Positions 17,542 through 27,219 are shown, numbered from the stretch's first letter. The stretch: 64,000 nucleotides of DNA from Ignavibacteriales bacterium (GCA_021740915.1 JAIOYW010000002.1:186001-250000), one strand, 5' to 3'. A program made the numbers and translations. Notes: a model not told the origin generated them from the letters alone.

Positions 17542-18171
17542 ATGAAATCAACAATTTCCATATTTCCCTTAAATCTGGTCCTTTTTCCGGAGGCATACTA
17601 TTCTCTTCATATTTTCGAAAACAGATACAAGATTATGATAGCTGAATGTCTCAGCCAGAAAGAGGGTTTCGGTATTGTAAGCGTAATCGATGAGAACGTT
17701 GCAGAAATTGGCTCTTATGTGGAAATTTCTCAGGTGACAAAAATCCATGAGAATAATGATTTTGACATAATTGTTCAGGCAAAAAGCAGATTTCTGACTA
17801 TCAGTTCCGAGACTAATTCTATCGGATTTCTCGAAGCTTTCGTAGCGCCATTTGAGGACAGCATTACAACTGAAGTAATACAGAGTAAAGAAGAGGAAGC
17901 AATTAGTTTATTTACTCAGATCATTGAGAAAAGTAAAATAACAATCGAGGACTCATTCTGGAAAAATCTTCGTTCAGCTCCTCTAAAATCTTTCAAAATA
18001 GCTGAAAAAGCTGGACTCACATTAAAACAGCAGCAGGATTTACTTAGTTCGCGCAATGAAAATGAGAGACTTGATATTCTGTTAAATCATCTTCAAAAGG
18101 TGGAAACCTTTTTAGAAACCGAAGACTATTATAAAGATATTATAGCCGGAGACGGTTATATAAATTTCTAA
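17542..18171 (+). CDS. Stand-alone LON substrate-binding-domain protein
   Basis: A 209-residue protein similar over its full length to the N-terminal substrate-binding domain of the Lon protease, without ATPase or protease parts. 'ISIFPLNLVLFPEAYYSLHIFENRYKIM' is a textbook LON-domain opening (read in pieces: 'FPLNLVLFP' and 'HIFENRY'). Such stand-alone proteins are common and poorly understood; roles as protein-binding adaptors have been proposed. It begins 21 bases after the SOD stop and ends at a bidirectional terminator, so it closes the Rrf2/iscA/sod unit. Confidence 0.85.
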   Translation: MKSTISIFPLNLVLFPEAYYSLHIFENRYKIMIAECLSQKEGFGIVSVIDENVAEIGSYVEISQVTKIHENNDFDIIVQAKSRFLTISSETNSIGFLEAFVAPFEDSITTEVIQSKEEEAISLFTQIIEKSKITIEDSFWKNLRSAPLKSFKIAEKAGLTLKQQQDLLSSRNENERLDILLNHLQKVETFLETEDYYKDIIAGDGYINF

Positions 18172-18204
18172 AAAAAAAGCCCCGATATTCCGGGGCTTTT
18201 TTTT
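18171..18204. terminator. Bidirectional terminator between the LON gene and atpC
   Basis: GCCCCG and CGGGGC arms with a six-base loop are flanked by a run of A on one side and a run of T on the other, giving a T-run after the hairpin on both strands. It ends the converging plus-strand operon and atpDC. Confidence 0.93.
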
Positions 18205-18612
18205 AGTGAAATTTACTGTATATTTTTTGTCGGTTAATTGACCGCTGTAATGACATTTCTGCCCGATGTATATCAATATCACTATTTCTGGTTGTAAGTC
18301 TGCCGCGAGCACGTTCTTCGGCTTTCTTAGCTCTTTCAAAATCAATCTCATCAGGATGCTCAAAACTCTCTGCCATAATAAGGATTTTATTCGCGAGAAC
18401 TTCGATATATCCTCCGCCTGTGCAGTATTCTATTTCATTCTGACCGGGATCGATAATTTTGATCTTCCCGATCTCAAAAGTACTCATTATAGGCGCGTGG
18501 TTAAATAATACCTGAAAAGCGCCCTGAGTACCAGGAACAGAAACAGAAACTACATTACCCTTAAAGGCTGATTTTGAAGGTGTTATGACCTCTAAACTCA
18601 GTTCTTTTATCA

Positions 18613-18613
<1 letters not shown>
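18203..18613 (-). CDS. atpC: F1Fo ATP synthase epsilon subunit
   Basis: A 136-residue epsilon subunit, which couples rotor to catalytic head and restrains ATP hydrolysis. The N-terminal beta-sandwich has 'LEVITPSKSAFKGNVVSVSVPGTQGAFQVL' (family blocks 'VITPSK' and 'VPGTQGAF'), and the C-terminal helical part contains 'DEIDFERAKKAEERARGRL'. It starts in a TAATG overlap with the end of atpD. Confidence 0.95.
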
Positions 18614-20019
<1,406 letters not shown>

Positions 20020-20579
20020 TTATCTCCCGTAAATTTATAAAATTAGAGAATAAAGTTAATCATTCGATCATTAAAATTCAATGAGTTATACAATAATTGT
20101 GAAGCGCTTTCTTTCAAAACTGATGGCGCTGCTAATGGCAATAATCATCCTGCAGGTTTTCCAAAAATAAAACCATGTTTAATCTCCTGACTTGTACCTT
20201 TAAGTGCGGTAAAATTAAATATCTATATTAGTAAGTACTTGATTTTACAATAGTTGTTTTACGGTGATATTCGAATGGTGAAAGTCGGGAAAAATCTAAA
20301 ATAACCTTCGCCACGAACGGGGTAAACGAGGACTGAACTCTGCGAAGAACGAAGCAATCTGTTTTATTACCGGAGATTGCTTCACCCCGGTGGGGAGAGG
20401 GTTCGCAATGACAAAACAAGCGGAATACTGAAATACAATCGTCATCGCACTGCAAACGGGGAAAACAAGCCTTCTATCTTTTCATGAGGTGTGGCGATCT
20501 CCCGCTAATCTTCAGCCTTCCCCTGCCTATCGGAGGGATTACCCTGATTCGATGCTTACACACCATACTATGCCAGAGA
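20020..20579. other. Gene-free stretch with a possible dispersed intergenic repeat
   Basis: This stretch holds no convincing gene. The nearer 200 bases are AT-rich and should contain the atpD promoter. From about 20270 to 20460 the DNA is GC-richer and includes 'TTCACCCCGGTGGGGAG', which translates on the minus strand to a 'CHCEPSPHRGEAIS' string. Similar strings are often seen as false ORFs from intergenic repeats of environmental Bacteroidota, so this may be one copy of such a repeat. Confidence 0.35.
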
Positions 20580-21404
20580 TTAATTACTCAGGCTCCAGGT
20601 GGAAGTTGTGCTGCAGTGACCACTGCCTGTGGTTTGCTGCCAAAATGTTAATCCGGTTTCTTTCTGATAACGATATATAAAAACAAAGCCGCTGCCTGAT
20701 TCATGCTGAATTTCATCCGGATAATCCTTCGTATAAAATCTTGGCAGCAGTATCCCGGGCGTAAAACCCGGATGATTAATCAAAATATTATGATTTTTAT
20801 CTTCGACTATAATAAATTCATCGGAGATATTAACCTGGCTTGTATCCGGGGTGACAGGACCTCTTGCATCAATTTTTATCCCAATTAAATTTCTAAGGCA
20901 CTTATAAATAATTGAGTCATTAGAGGCTTCAACTAAATCAATTATTTCCCAATATTCGGTTCCATCTATATATACGTTGTCACCGCTGCAGATTTCCCTG
21001 AGTTTATATGTATATGTCCAGTGATTACCAATATTTAACGGGAAATAATCATAGAGTATAGGCTGCAAATTGAGAGTGATGGAAGTGCCGGATTTAATAT
21101 CTAAAACTGAATCTATGGGTTTAAATCCTTCACTATTGATAATTAAATGGAATGTGCCCTGTTCTTCGATCAAAAATTCAAAAAAGCCCTGATCATCTGT
21201 TGTATCGTAATAGGTGATTTCTCAGGCAAGCATTATCTCTATAGAATCCGGCAAAGAAGTTAAATCACCGGAAATAATCTGCCCGGTTACTCTTATTCTT
21301 TTATCCGGAGTAATATTCTCCGGTTCATTTGAATTTTCCTTACAGCCAAAGCAAAATAGTAATATAGAAACGAGTAAATTTAAATATGATAATGTACTTT
21401 TCAT
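20580..21404 (-). pseudogene. Lipoprotein with carboxypeptidase-regulatory-like domain, broken by an in-frame TGA
   Basis: The start MKSTLSYLNLLVSILL at 21404 leads to a lipobox cysteine ('FCFGC') and a beta-sandwich regulatory-like domain ('RVTGQIISGDLTSLPDSIEI'). At 21224-21222 a TGA interrupts the frame. Directly after it the same frame continues with 'EITYYDTTDDQGFFEFLIEE', the expected second half of that domain, and then about 190 more residues to the stop at 20580. No insertion or deletion is needed: a single base change (for example GGA to TGA) would explain it. The rest ('YFPLNIGNHWTYTYKL') resembles the 'LxxGNxWxY' secreted proteins of Bacteroidota. It is either a recent nonsense mutation, an assembly error or a programmed event; mutation is the simplest. 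Confidence 0.75.
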
Positions 21405-21563
21405 CTGAAGCGTTAAAGTTTTATTTATCAAATTACTCAAAAACTGCACCAAACCTGAATGAATGCATCCGGCTGATTTGCGGTTGAGACTGTAATTTTG
21501 CAGGTTGTTACTTTTTCGCAAAATTTGATTCAGGAATTTTCCAATTCAATATTAAGCATACCA

Positions 21564-22895
21564 TTATAGACTTAATGGAAAATTATTTAATATTGAATTA
21601 TCCTTTATTGACTGTTCTCTTTGTTCCCTTATGTATTTTGATTCTCTATATTCTCTAGCTTCGACAGTTGTAATAAAATCTGCATCCGGAAATTCGTTAT
21701 TAACCTCTTCTTCAATTTCTTTCAACTCCACATTAAAAAATTCTCTTCTTGTGTTTACTAAGTTTAACCTCCTTTCATTAAATCTCTTGTGTAATGCATT
21801 CTCTAGGGAAGGTGCATCCTTTGAATAAATCATCGCGTGTACATCAAATTTAAATGGAACAGAAGCATCACCAAGTTCATGAACTCTCTCCATTGGGTCA
21901 AGGCGTCGTGTCATACCAATTTTAAAAACTTTATCACCAAAAGAACCAATATTTGAGATAATATATACATGACCTGATTTTGTAAATTCTGCCATAGATT
22001 TTGCTCGTTCATTTTTTTCTTTAGCTTCGTTCAATTCCTGCTCTAAACTTATTATATCATGTCTTAAGCGTTCCAATTTTAATCCGACTGCTTTTTCGGC
22101 TTCCTCCTTTGCCTTGTCAAGTAAATCTTGATACCTTTGTTCCTCTTTTTCTGCGGCTTCAACTTCTTCAAGTAGTTTTGCTTCCTCTCTCATTTGTCTT
22201 CTCAGTTCTGCTTGTTCTTCCTTCTCTAGTTGTTTCTTTTCACGATATTCATGGGTTAATCTTAACTCCTCAAGTTTCAATTTTAAATAATTATCATCAA
22301 TTATTATATTATTTGATTTATTCATTTTATTAATTGCTTCATGAGCTTTAATTAATCTCGCCTCAAACATTAAAATATTATTCCAGCGAACATTTGAAAT
22401 AAGAGCATCGCATTCGTTATTAAATGCCCTTGATGTTAATCGAATATTTCTATTCGTCATCGTTTGGCCTTTGGATTTACTCCCATCAACGGACCAATCT
22501 GTATTACAAAATATGGAAGTTTTATTCAATACCATTTCCTTTTGTCGTTGTTTACAGTCATTAATTGCAGTTTTAAACCTTTCCGAGGTATCATAATCAA
22601 AATGAGGCTTATAAAAACCCAAATCAATTAATTCTTTCTCTTCATCATATAGTGAAACATGTCTAATCAATTCATCAAATATTAGTCTTTTTTCTTTATA
22701 ACTAGATCGGAGTGCTTCAAAATCTTGAATTAATTCGTTTTTAGCATCTGTTAATTTTTGTAATTCATTTTCAATGTCAATTAACGGCATATATCTTTTT
22801 CTTAAAAAGAAATATTTAATTATTAAAACAATGAATAATAAAAGAATTATCAGTATTGTTATAGTTAGGGCAATTATTTCATCCTGATTTTCCAT
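21564..22895 (-). CDS. Membrane-anchored DUF4041 / GIY-YIG nuclease, SNIPE-like anti-phage protein
   Basis: A 443-residue protein with, in order: one strongly hydrophobic helix (about 8-31); a short coiled coil (40-80); a DUF4041 domain (about 92-215, with 'FYKPHFDYDTSERFKTAI', 'CNTDWSVDGSK' and 'RAFNNECDALISNVRWNN'); a long charged coiled coil (215-305); and a T5orf172-type GIY-YIG nuclease domain (about 308-395, 'GHVYIISN', 'FKIGMTRR', 'ENALHKRF'). This order is that of SNIPE, a membrane-bound nuclease reported to cut phage DNA during entry. The gene sits beside integron-like cassettes and an AbiE pair, as expected in a defence region. Its base use is AT-rich like the chromosome. Phage-derived DUF4041 proteins are the alternative. 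Confidence 0.82.
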   Translation of the reverse strand: MENQDEIIALTITILIILLLFIVLIIKYFFLRKRYMPLIDIENELQKLTDAKNELIQDFEALRSSYKEKRLIFDELIRHVSLYDEEKELIDLGFYKPHFDYDTSERFKTAINDCKQRQKEMVLNKTSIFCNTDWSVDGSKSKGQTMTNRNIRLTSRAFNNECDALISNVRWNNILMFEARLIKAHEAINKMNKSNNIIIDDNYLKLKLEELRLTHEYREKKQLEKEEQAELRRQMREEAKLLEEVEAAEKEEQRYQDLLDKAKEEAEKAVGLKLERLRHDIISLEQELNEAKEKNERAKSMAEFTKSGHVYIISNIGSFGDKVFKIGMTRRLDPMERVHELGDASVPFKFDVHAMIYSKDAPSLENALHKRFNERRLNLVNTRREFFNVELKEIEEEVNNEFPDADFITTVEAREYRESKYIREQREQSIKDNSILNNFPLSL

Positions 22896-22983
22896 AAGGC
22901 ACCAATACTCCCACTTTTTTATACTTTCAAAAAGTACTTTTAACGAAACTGCGCGGCGTATGACTGATGATTATTATTTGAAG

Positions 22984-23257
22984 TCAATTATTATCGCTAT
23001 TTTCTCCTGCCATGTCCACGAGTTTTTCAAACCATTTCCATAATTGATCAGCACTTGCCTCTCGTGGCGAGCGCATGTCTTCAATAAATTTCGCAGAAAT
23101 GAATTGAATTAAATCCGCTTCCCAAATGCGTCATGGGTGATTTACATACAAGAATCATCGAAATTAATATCCATGCAATAATGATTAGAATGAAGGAAGT
23201 CCAAGTATTGAGCAGTTCTTGCTCATCTTTTGTGGCAATCATTTCAAACTTTAGCAT
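22984..23257 (-). pseudogene. Small cassette gene, apparently frameshifted (one membrane helix plus a helical tail)
   Basis: The ATG at 23257 is 9 bases after the attC core, as in a gene cassette. It gives 58 residues with one membrane helix (about 21-38, 'SFILIIIAWILISMILV') and ends at 23081. Another frame on the same strand then reads convincingly as protein ('WEADLIQFISAKFIEDM', 'REASADQLWKWFEKLVDMAG') and stops at 22984. Joining the two near 23115-23130 needs one skipped base and gives a protein of about 91 residues. It is probably a frameshifted or miscalled cassette gene; two separate small ORFs are possible. I do not recognise the family. Between 22984 and 22896, a fragment with CGCCGCGCAG next to GTTAAAA could be a decayed attC end. 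Confidence 0.45.
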
Positions 23258-23266
23258 TACAATACC

Positions 23267-23395
23267 GTTTAACGGCTGGCGTTACCTGCGTGTGGGCGGG
23301 CGTGGATTCTGCTTGGGAGCAGGAAAAACTCGAAGCCAGAAAAATGCTTGAAAATGCCGCAGAAGCCCACACGTCAAGTGTACGCTTTGTTAGCC
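23267..23395 (-). repeat. attC-like recombination site (long form) of an integron cassette
   Basis: On the minus strand the site begins with GGCTAAC (23395-23389, inverse core) and ends with GTTAAAC (23273-23267, core, matching GTTRRRY). Near the ends are the complementary arms GTGTGGGC and GCCCACAC, with imperfect continuation outward, and a 129-bp total length like the long attC sites of Vibrio-type arrays. It lies 12 bases after the DUF2971 gene and 9 bases before the next ATG, the exact layout of a cassette array. Confidence 0.75.
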
Positions 23396-23407
23396 CTTCT
23401 TTTGTTG

Positions 23408-24364
23408 TCAAAAGAAAGGTTCTTGAATTAATTCTGACGGACTTACTTTTACCTTTATTCCATACTTTTCATTAACATCATTAACGAGTTGTGTAAACCA
23501 ACTTGGCGCGCTTGGGGAAACAAAAACTTCTTCGATAAGAATTGATAAACCACAAGGAATAATCTTTCCTTTATCTGGATAACGCATGTCTATTAATATT
23601 GCTCTGACTTCCTTCTCATGCTCAAAGGACTTTCTTTTATGCCAAAATGCGTCATTTACACCTGCATAACTCTTTTGGAAATCAATGTACTTTACTCTGC
23701 CAATGTTGATAGATGGATTGCGTCCGAGCGCGTGGTATAGACTGTTATATGAAGTTCTTACTGCGATTGCATTTTCAAGAAAACTTGAATACAGTCTCCA
23801 CATTGCTTCCGACTCGTGTTCATTTTCATGCCAACAACTTATGAAAGTTCTTTTTTTGCCAATCTCGCCGCCGTGTTCTAAATCTCCGAGTAGGCGTTTA
23901 GCCTGTTTTTCTACTTCTTCATCGGAATACTTAAATTCATGATCTTCGCGCAGATTCTTAATCCCTTCCCGAAAGAAATTTAAATAATACTCATCCCACT
24001 TGTCTTTATTTTTCTTTAAGCCTTTTGCTCCTTCAAATGTATCTTGAAAACAATCGGCGCGAGCAAAGTATAAGCCTTTGGTTGAAAGCATACTTACATA
24101 TTTTGTAAAATCTGTGTATCGCCAAAGTTTGCTTTCAGCAGGTGGGATTTCATAGGGTCGTGGCATGAAAACATGCCTTACAGCAGTCTCTTTAAGTTTA
24201 TTTGAGCATTTATCGCAGACGTATAAGGGTTTGTCGTCAATATCGTATCCCAAGTGAGAAGTATCACCTTCTTGAAATTTATAACCACATGAAACACATT
24301 CATCGTGGTGTTCAAACGCCAATAGTCTAAGTTCTTCGGTGAGTCTATTCCTCATTTTTTGCAT
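23408..24364 (-). CDS. DUF2971 family protein with N-terminal zinc ribbon (integron cassette gene)
   Basis: A 318-residue protein. The N-terminus has two CxxC pairs ('CVSCGYKF' and 'CDKCSNKL', residues about 23-55), likely a zinc ribbon. The rest fits DUF2971, a family of unknown function often found in defence islands and on mobile DNA: 'LWRYTDFTKYVSMLSTKGLYF', 'FISCWHENEHESEAMWRLY' and 'HEKEVRAILIDMRYP'. It is bracketed by two attC-like sites, with its ATG 15 bases after one core and its stop 12 bases before the next, so it is one complete cassette read on the minus strand. The function is unknown; a role in stress or phage response is only inferred from context. Confidence 0.8.
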   Translation of the reverse strand: MQKMRNRLTEELRLLAFEHHDECVSCGYKFQEGDTSHLGYDIDDKPLYVCDKCSNKLKETAVRHVFMPRPYEIPPAESKLWRYTDFTKYVSMLSTKGLYFARADCFQDTFEGAKGLKKNKDKWDEYYLNFFREGIKNLREDHEFKYSDEEVEKQAKRLLGDLEHGGEIGKKRTFISCWHENEHESEAMWRLYSSFLENAIAVRTSYNSLYHALGRNPSINIGRVKYIDFQKSYAGVNDAFWHKRKSFEHEKEVRAILIDMRYPDKGKIIPCGLSILIEEVFVSPSAPSWFTQLVNDVNEKYGIKVKVSPSELIQEPFF

Positions 24365-24379
24365 AGTTTATCTTTGAAG

Positions 24380-24454
24380 GGCTAACGCTCCGCATAACCG
24401 GCTGGCAATGGAGCGCAGCGGAATTGCCAGTCCGAGTTGATGCGGTTGTTAGGT
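24380..24454 (-). repeat. attC recombination site of an integron cassette
   Basis: A 75-bp site read on the minus strand. ACCTAAC (24454-24448) is the inverse core, and GTTAGCC (24386-24380) is the core. Between them lie L-type arms CGGACTGGCAAT and ATTGCCAGCCGG, nearly perfect complements around a GC-rich loop, and outer arms containing CCGCAT and ATGCGG. This is a textbook attC hairpin. The stop of the 353-aa gene overlaps its start and the DUF2971 gene starts 15 bases after it. Confidence 0.85.
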
Positions 24455-25515
24455 CATAGGTTTCTATTATATATTCCAATCACCCGCTCCGTTCTATCTT
24501 CATAGGTCCATGTTTTTTTAATGAAAGTGTAACCGGCAAAAGGACAATCCACAGAAATTGATCGCCCGCCGTAGCTGCCAATCAGAAGAAACTCTGGCAA
24601 CTCTGCTCCGTGTGAGATTGCCTCCCAAAGAGGTGCGTCAGGATCATTGAAGTTTGTCCAATTATCTCCGCATGCATGTCCTGGTTGAATTATCGCCAAG
24701 ATCTTCGGGGTCATCTCGTTTCGACTATAAAGACCTTGGAAAGATGATAGGGCTTCTCCACCCAAGAACAAGAAACTGAACAACCGAGGACCGACTCTTT
24801 CATCTCTCTTTTCTCTACGTTGCCATATCGACCAATGACCGAAAGGGAGACAACGACTCTGTGCTTCCATCAGACGTTGCCGACCATCAAAACCGGGGTT
24901 GTCAAACCTCCGTGGAGGCTGTGGAATCCAGTCATCTGGTACGATTTCATGCCTCTCGACATTCCGACTGAGGATCGGTCTGTAGGGGCTAAAGCCAGGG
25001 AAAAGCATGGTTCGGTTGAAGTCATCGCGGCTGGTGCCATAATCGACATATACGAATGAATGAACGCACCCGTTGGCGAGGAGCACCGGAGAGCTGTCCA
25101 GCCCGGAAGAGGGATAAAAGCAACTGTCCGACAAAACATCTTTGAGTGGAATTAAGGGTGGGAGGGTAGTGGCACTGGCTAAACGTACCAACCATTCCGG
25201 AATCGGTATGTGGGGGAAGGTTGTAGCATACGGATGTGGGCGGGGAAGCTTCTCGCATTTCCCCTCCATATGCTTTGCCAACCTGGACGAACAAATAAGA
25301 TTGCCGCAGAGCGGACACAGTTTAAGAGCCCCCTTCTTGACGCGTTCCTCTATGATGGCTCGCTGGCACTCAGCCCGTTTCTTCGCTTCACGTTCGGCTG
25401 CGCACTTACCGCTCCGACAATATCCACCTGTTGCGTCTGCCGTTCGCACCAAAATTGCCGTTCCACAAGCTCGGCAAGTTGTTTTAGACTCCTCAGTCAT
25501 AATGCTCGTCCCCAT
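24454..25515 (-). CDS. Hypothetical protein with two zinc-binding-like N-terminal motifs (integron cassette gene)
   Basis: A 353-residue protein that I do not recognise. The N-terminal 90 residues carry 'CRACGTAI...CRSGKC' and 'CPLCGNLI...HMEGKC', likely two zinc sites, the second resembling a C2HC finger. The remainder is soluble, aromatic-rich and without a known motif; no signal peptide or membrane segment is seen. Base composition is visibly GC-richer than neighbouring genes, which fits recent arrival. The ATG at 25515 directly follows a GTTAGGT core, as cassette genes do; a second in-frame ATG at 25500 is also possible. The stop overlaps the attC site downstream. Confidence 0.65.
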   Translation of the reverse strand: MGTSIMTEESKTTCRACGTAILVRTADATGGYCRSGKCAAEREAKKRAECQRAIIEERVKKGALKLCPLCGNLICSSRLAKHMEGKCEKLPRPHPYATTFPHIPIPEWLVRLASATTLPPLIPLKDVLSDSCFYPSSGLDSSPVLLANGCVHSFVYVDYGTSRDDFNRTMLFPGFSPYRPILSRNVERHEIVPDDWIPQPPRRFDNPGFDGRQRLMEAQSRCLPFGHWSIWQRREKRDERVGPRLFSFLFLGGEALSSFQGLYSRNEMTPKILAIIQPGHACGDNWTNFNDPDAPLWEAISHGAELPEFLLIGSYGGRSISVDCPFAGYTFIKKTWTYEDRTERVIGIYNRNL

Positions 25516-25600
25516 GACCTAACTAATAATTAAGCCGCAACAAACTGCTGCAACCAGGAATATTATCCTACAGACTACCGCAGGATAAAAAGCCGTTCTT
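25516..25600 (-). repeat. Cassette-array boundary: attC or attI core remnant
   Basis: On the minus strand GTTAGGT (25523-25517) sits immediately before the 353-aa cassette gene, as a recombination core should. To its right are GC-richer patches (GCCGCAACAAACTGCTGC and CTACCGCAGG), but I cannot pair them into a full attC, and no inverse core is evident. It could be a decayed attC or the old attI. No integrase gene lies to its right in the window. Confidence 0.4.
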
Positions 25601-26130
25601 ATTTTGTTATTTTTTTATTAACTTATTATAAAACATAATATTACAAACCTTTGAACTTTATTAATAATTTATGTTATCCTTCATTGGATTGCAGCCTAAC
25701 ATTCCTCAACCTCAATCCGGCTAAAGAACTTTTAATCCCTGATCTCAAATTTGTTAAATAAGTGTATATCATTTATTATACAAGTTCAATAATTCCAATC
25801 GCAGGCACGGTATAATTTTGAAATGTTTTGTTTTATTATTATTTATATCTGAAGCACAGAGATCCAATCCCGCACTTTGTCGGAAGGCGCTCAATTCATT
25901 GAGCGATAGTGTGAACTGACCTGATATTACTGAAGAAAAATCCTGCACAGAATGATCCCTCTTTTGTCAGTTTCAAATTAATAATTATCCGCCAAAAAAC
26001 AAAAATGAGACATGATGTACTTTAATATTTTTTAATAATATTATGTTAGTGAAAGTGTAAAATATTGGCGGGGTATTGCAGCTTAGCCGTGTGACTTATC
26101 ACACAAACTCCCGTGCTCTCCAGCCGAACC
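25524..26130. other. Gene-free AT-rich spacer with a short palindrome
   Basis: About 600 bases without a credible gene between the cassette array and the AbiE pair. It contains an 18-bp palindrome at 25888-25905 (CGCTCAAT-TC-ATTGAGCG) and copy A of the direct repeat that flanks the AbiE genes. No integrase or transposase remnant could be read in either strand. Confidence 0.5.
25984..26032 (+). repeat. Direct repeat copy A flanking the AbiE module
   Basis: Copy A of an imperfect direct repeat. It aligns with 28205-28250 at about 41 of 49 columns (five substitutions, three single-base gaps), sharing blocks such as GCCAAAAA, CATGAT and TACTT. The two copies bracket the two AbiE genes. Confidence 0.55.
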
Positions 26131-27213
26131 TTAAAGCGCTGATACTATGAGTTCTATTGTTTTGTACCAGTAGTAAAACGATGATTTATCCGGTTGCCGT
26201 TTTAATCTGTTCAGAAAATTCCAATCCGGGTCTTCAATAATCCAATCCTTAATGTCCTGTCCTTGGAAGTAGGTTATTGGAGTCAGGTCATCTGCCAGTA
26301 TTTTTGCAGCCAAATAGGCAATCCTGGCTGAGGCTGGGATAGCATCATCAATTCTAAAATTGCCTGATATTAAATATCCGGTGCCAAACGCAATAATACC
26401 TTTTTGAATTTGTGCAAACTTTTCTTTCTCCTCAGTGCTTCCTCTTTCTCTTTTTGTGATAACCAAACATGTGTCAATGATATCATGAAGAACACGATCA
26501 GGTGTTAAATCCGGACGTTTTTCTTTACGGTATTTAATTTCGTGTTCTGCAAAAACCCGAAAGCTTTCTGCAACAACTTCAACAGAAGAAATTTGTTCAA
26601 ACAGCTTACTTAAATCGTAAAGTTGTTTACAAATCTCCATTGCGGTGGATTGCCCGCTCTTTTCGTAAGGAATACCTATTGTACTCGGAGCAAAAGCGGT
26701 AAGTTTATCACCGGTAATAGCATCAATAGTTGGGACAGTAACTTTTACTTCTTCATCTGTCTCAATCCAATTTGCCTCTATTATTTTTTCTGTCGTTTCC
26801 GGATATTTAGAATCTTCATTAAGAACATCTAAAAGAACTGTTCCGGAATATGCACCTCTCAGCGAAGATTCATATGAAAATGTATAATGTGCCTTCGGAA
26901 CTCCTGGTTTATAACCTCTGTGTTCCTGCAATTCAAAACCGGTAAATCTTGATGTTTCAATAACTTTTTTCAAAATTGCTTCAAGCTCATCCCTCACAGT
27001 ATTTGATATAATATCAATATCAATTGAGAATCGATTTCCCTCGTCGAGCAGAAGTACCAGACTGGTACCACCTTTGAATGTGTACTTTAATCCGTTTTTC
27101 TGAAGTTGTTCTAATAAATGTAATGCATAAATCATTTTTTCCAGAATATTTATATCTATTCTCTTATGAGCAGGCTGTTTCCTGAATGTTGCAGCCATTC
27201 TTTCGTAAAGCAT
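26131..27213 (-). CDS. AbiEii-like nucleotidyltransferase toxin
   Basis: A 360-residue protein of the AbiEii/MenT nucleotidyltransferase group. The DNA-polymerase-beta-like motif appears as 'TFKGGTSLVLL' followed by 'RFSIDIDII' (G-[GT]-S and D-x-D), with a third motif 'ITGDKLTAFAP'. AbiEii toxins add nucleotides to target RNA (tRNA in characterised MenT relatives) and stop growth, giving abortive phage resistance. It starts 6 bases after the antitoxin stop, the usual order of type IV AbiE systems. All nucleotidyltransferase motifs look intact. The gene is AT-rich like the chromosome, so transfer, if any, was from a similar background or old. Confidence 0.85.
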   Translation of the reverse strand: MLYERMAATFRKQPAHKRIDINILEKMIYALHLLEQLQKNGLKYTFKGGTSLVLLLDEGNRFSIDIDIISNTVRDELEAILKKVIETSRFTGFELQEHRGYKPGVPKAHYTFSYESSLRGAYSGTVLLDVLNEDSKYPETTEKIIEANWIETDEEVKVTVPTIDAITGDKLTAFAPSTIGIPYEKSGQSTAMEICKQLYDLSKLFEQISSVEVVAESFRVFAEHEIKYRKEKRPDLTPDRVLHDIIDTCLVITKRERGSTEEKEKFAQIQKGIIAFGTGYLISGNFRIDDAIPASARIAYLAAKILADDLTPITYFQGQDIKDWIIEDPDWNFLNRLKRQPDKSSFYYWYKTIELIVSAL

Positions 27214-27219
27214 TTCTCC

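Noticed and set aside
20228-20455. 75-residue minus-strand ORF with 'CHCEPSPHRGEAIS'
   Set aside because: It resembles the false translations that come from intergenic repeats; no ribosome site and no gene-like composition.
21222-21224. Selenocysteine or stop-codon reassignment at the TGA
   Set aside because: The position is inside a structural beta-sandwich, not a redox site, and other genes in the window would not tolerate TGA as sense.
21480-21563. attC site downstream of the SNIPE-like gene
   Set aside because: No core pair or complementary arms; the gene cannot be called a cassette on this evidence.
22925-22975. A further attC site between the SNIPE-like gene and the small cassette gene
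   Set aside because: Only a GTTAAAA core and a GC patch are present; no inverse core or pairing arms were found, so it is at best a decayed end.
25888-25905. 18-bp palindrome as a transposon end or origin
   Set aside because: No second copy, no transposase remnant and no iteron-like repeats nearby.
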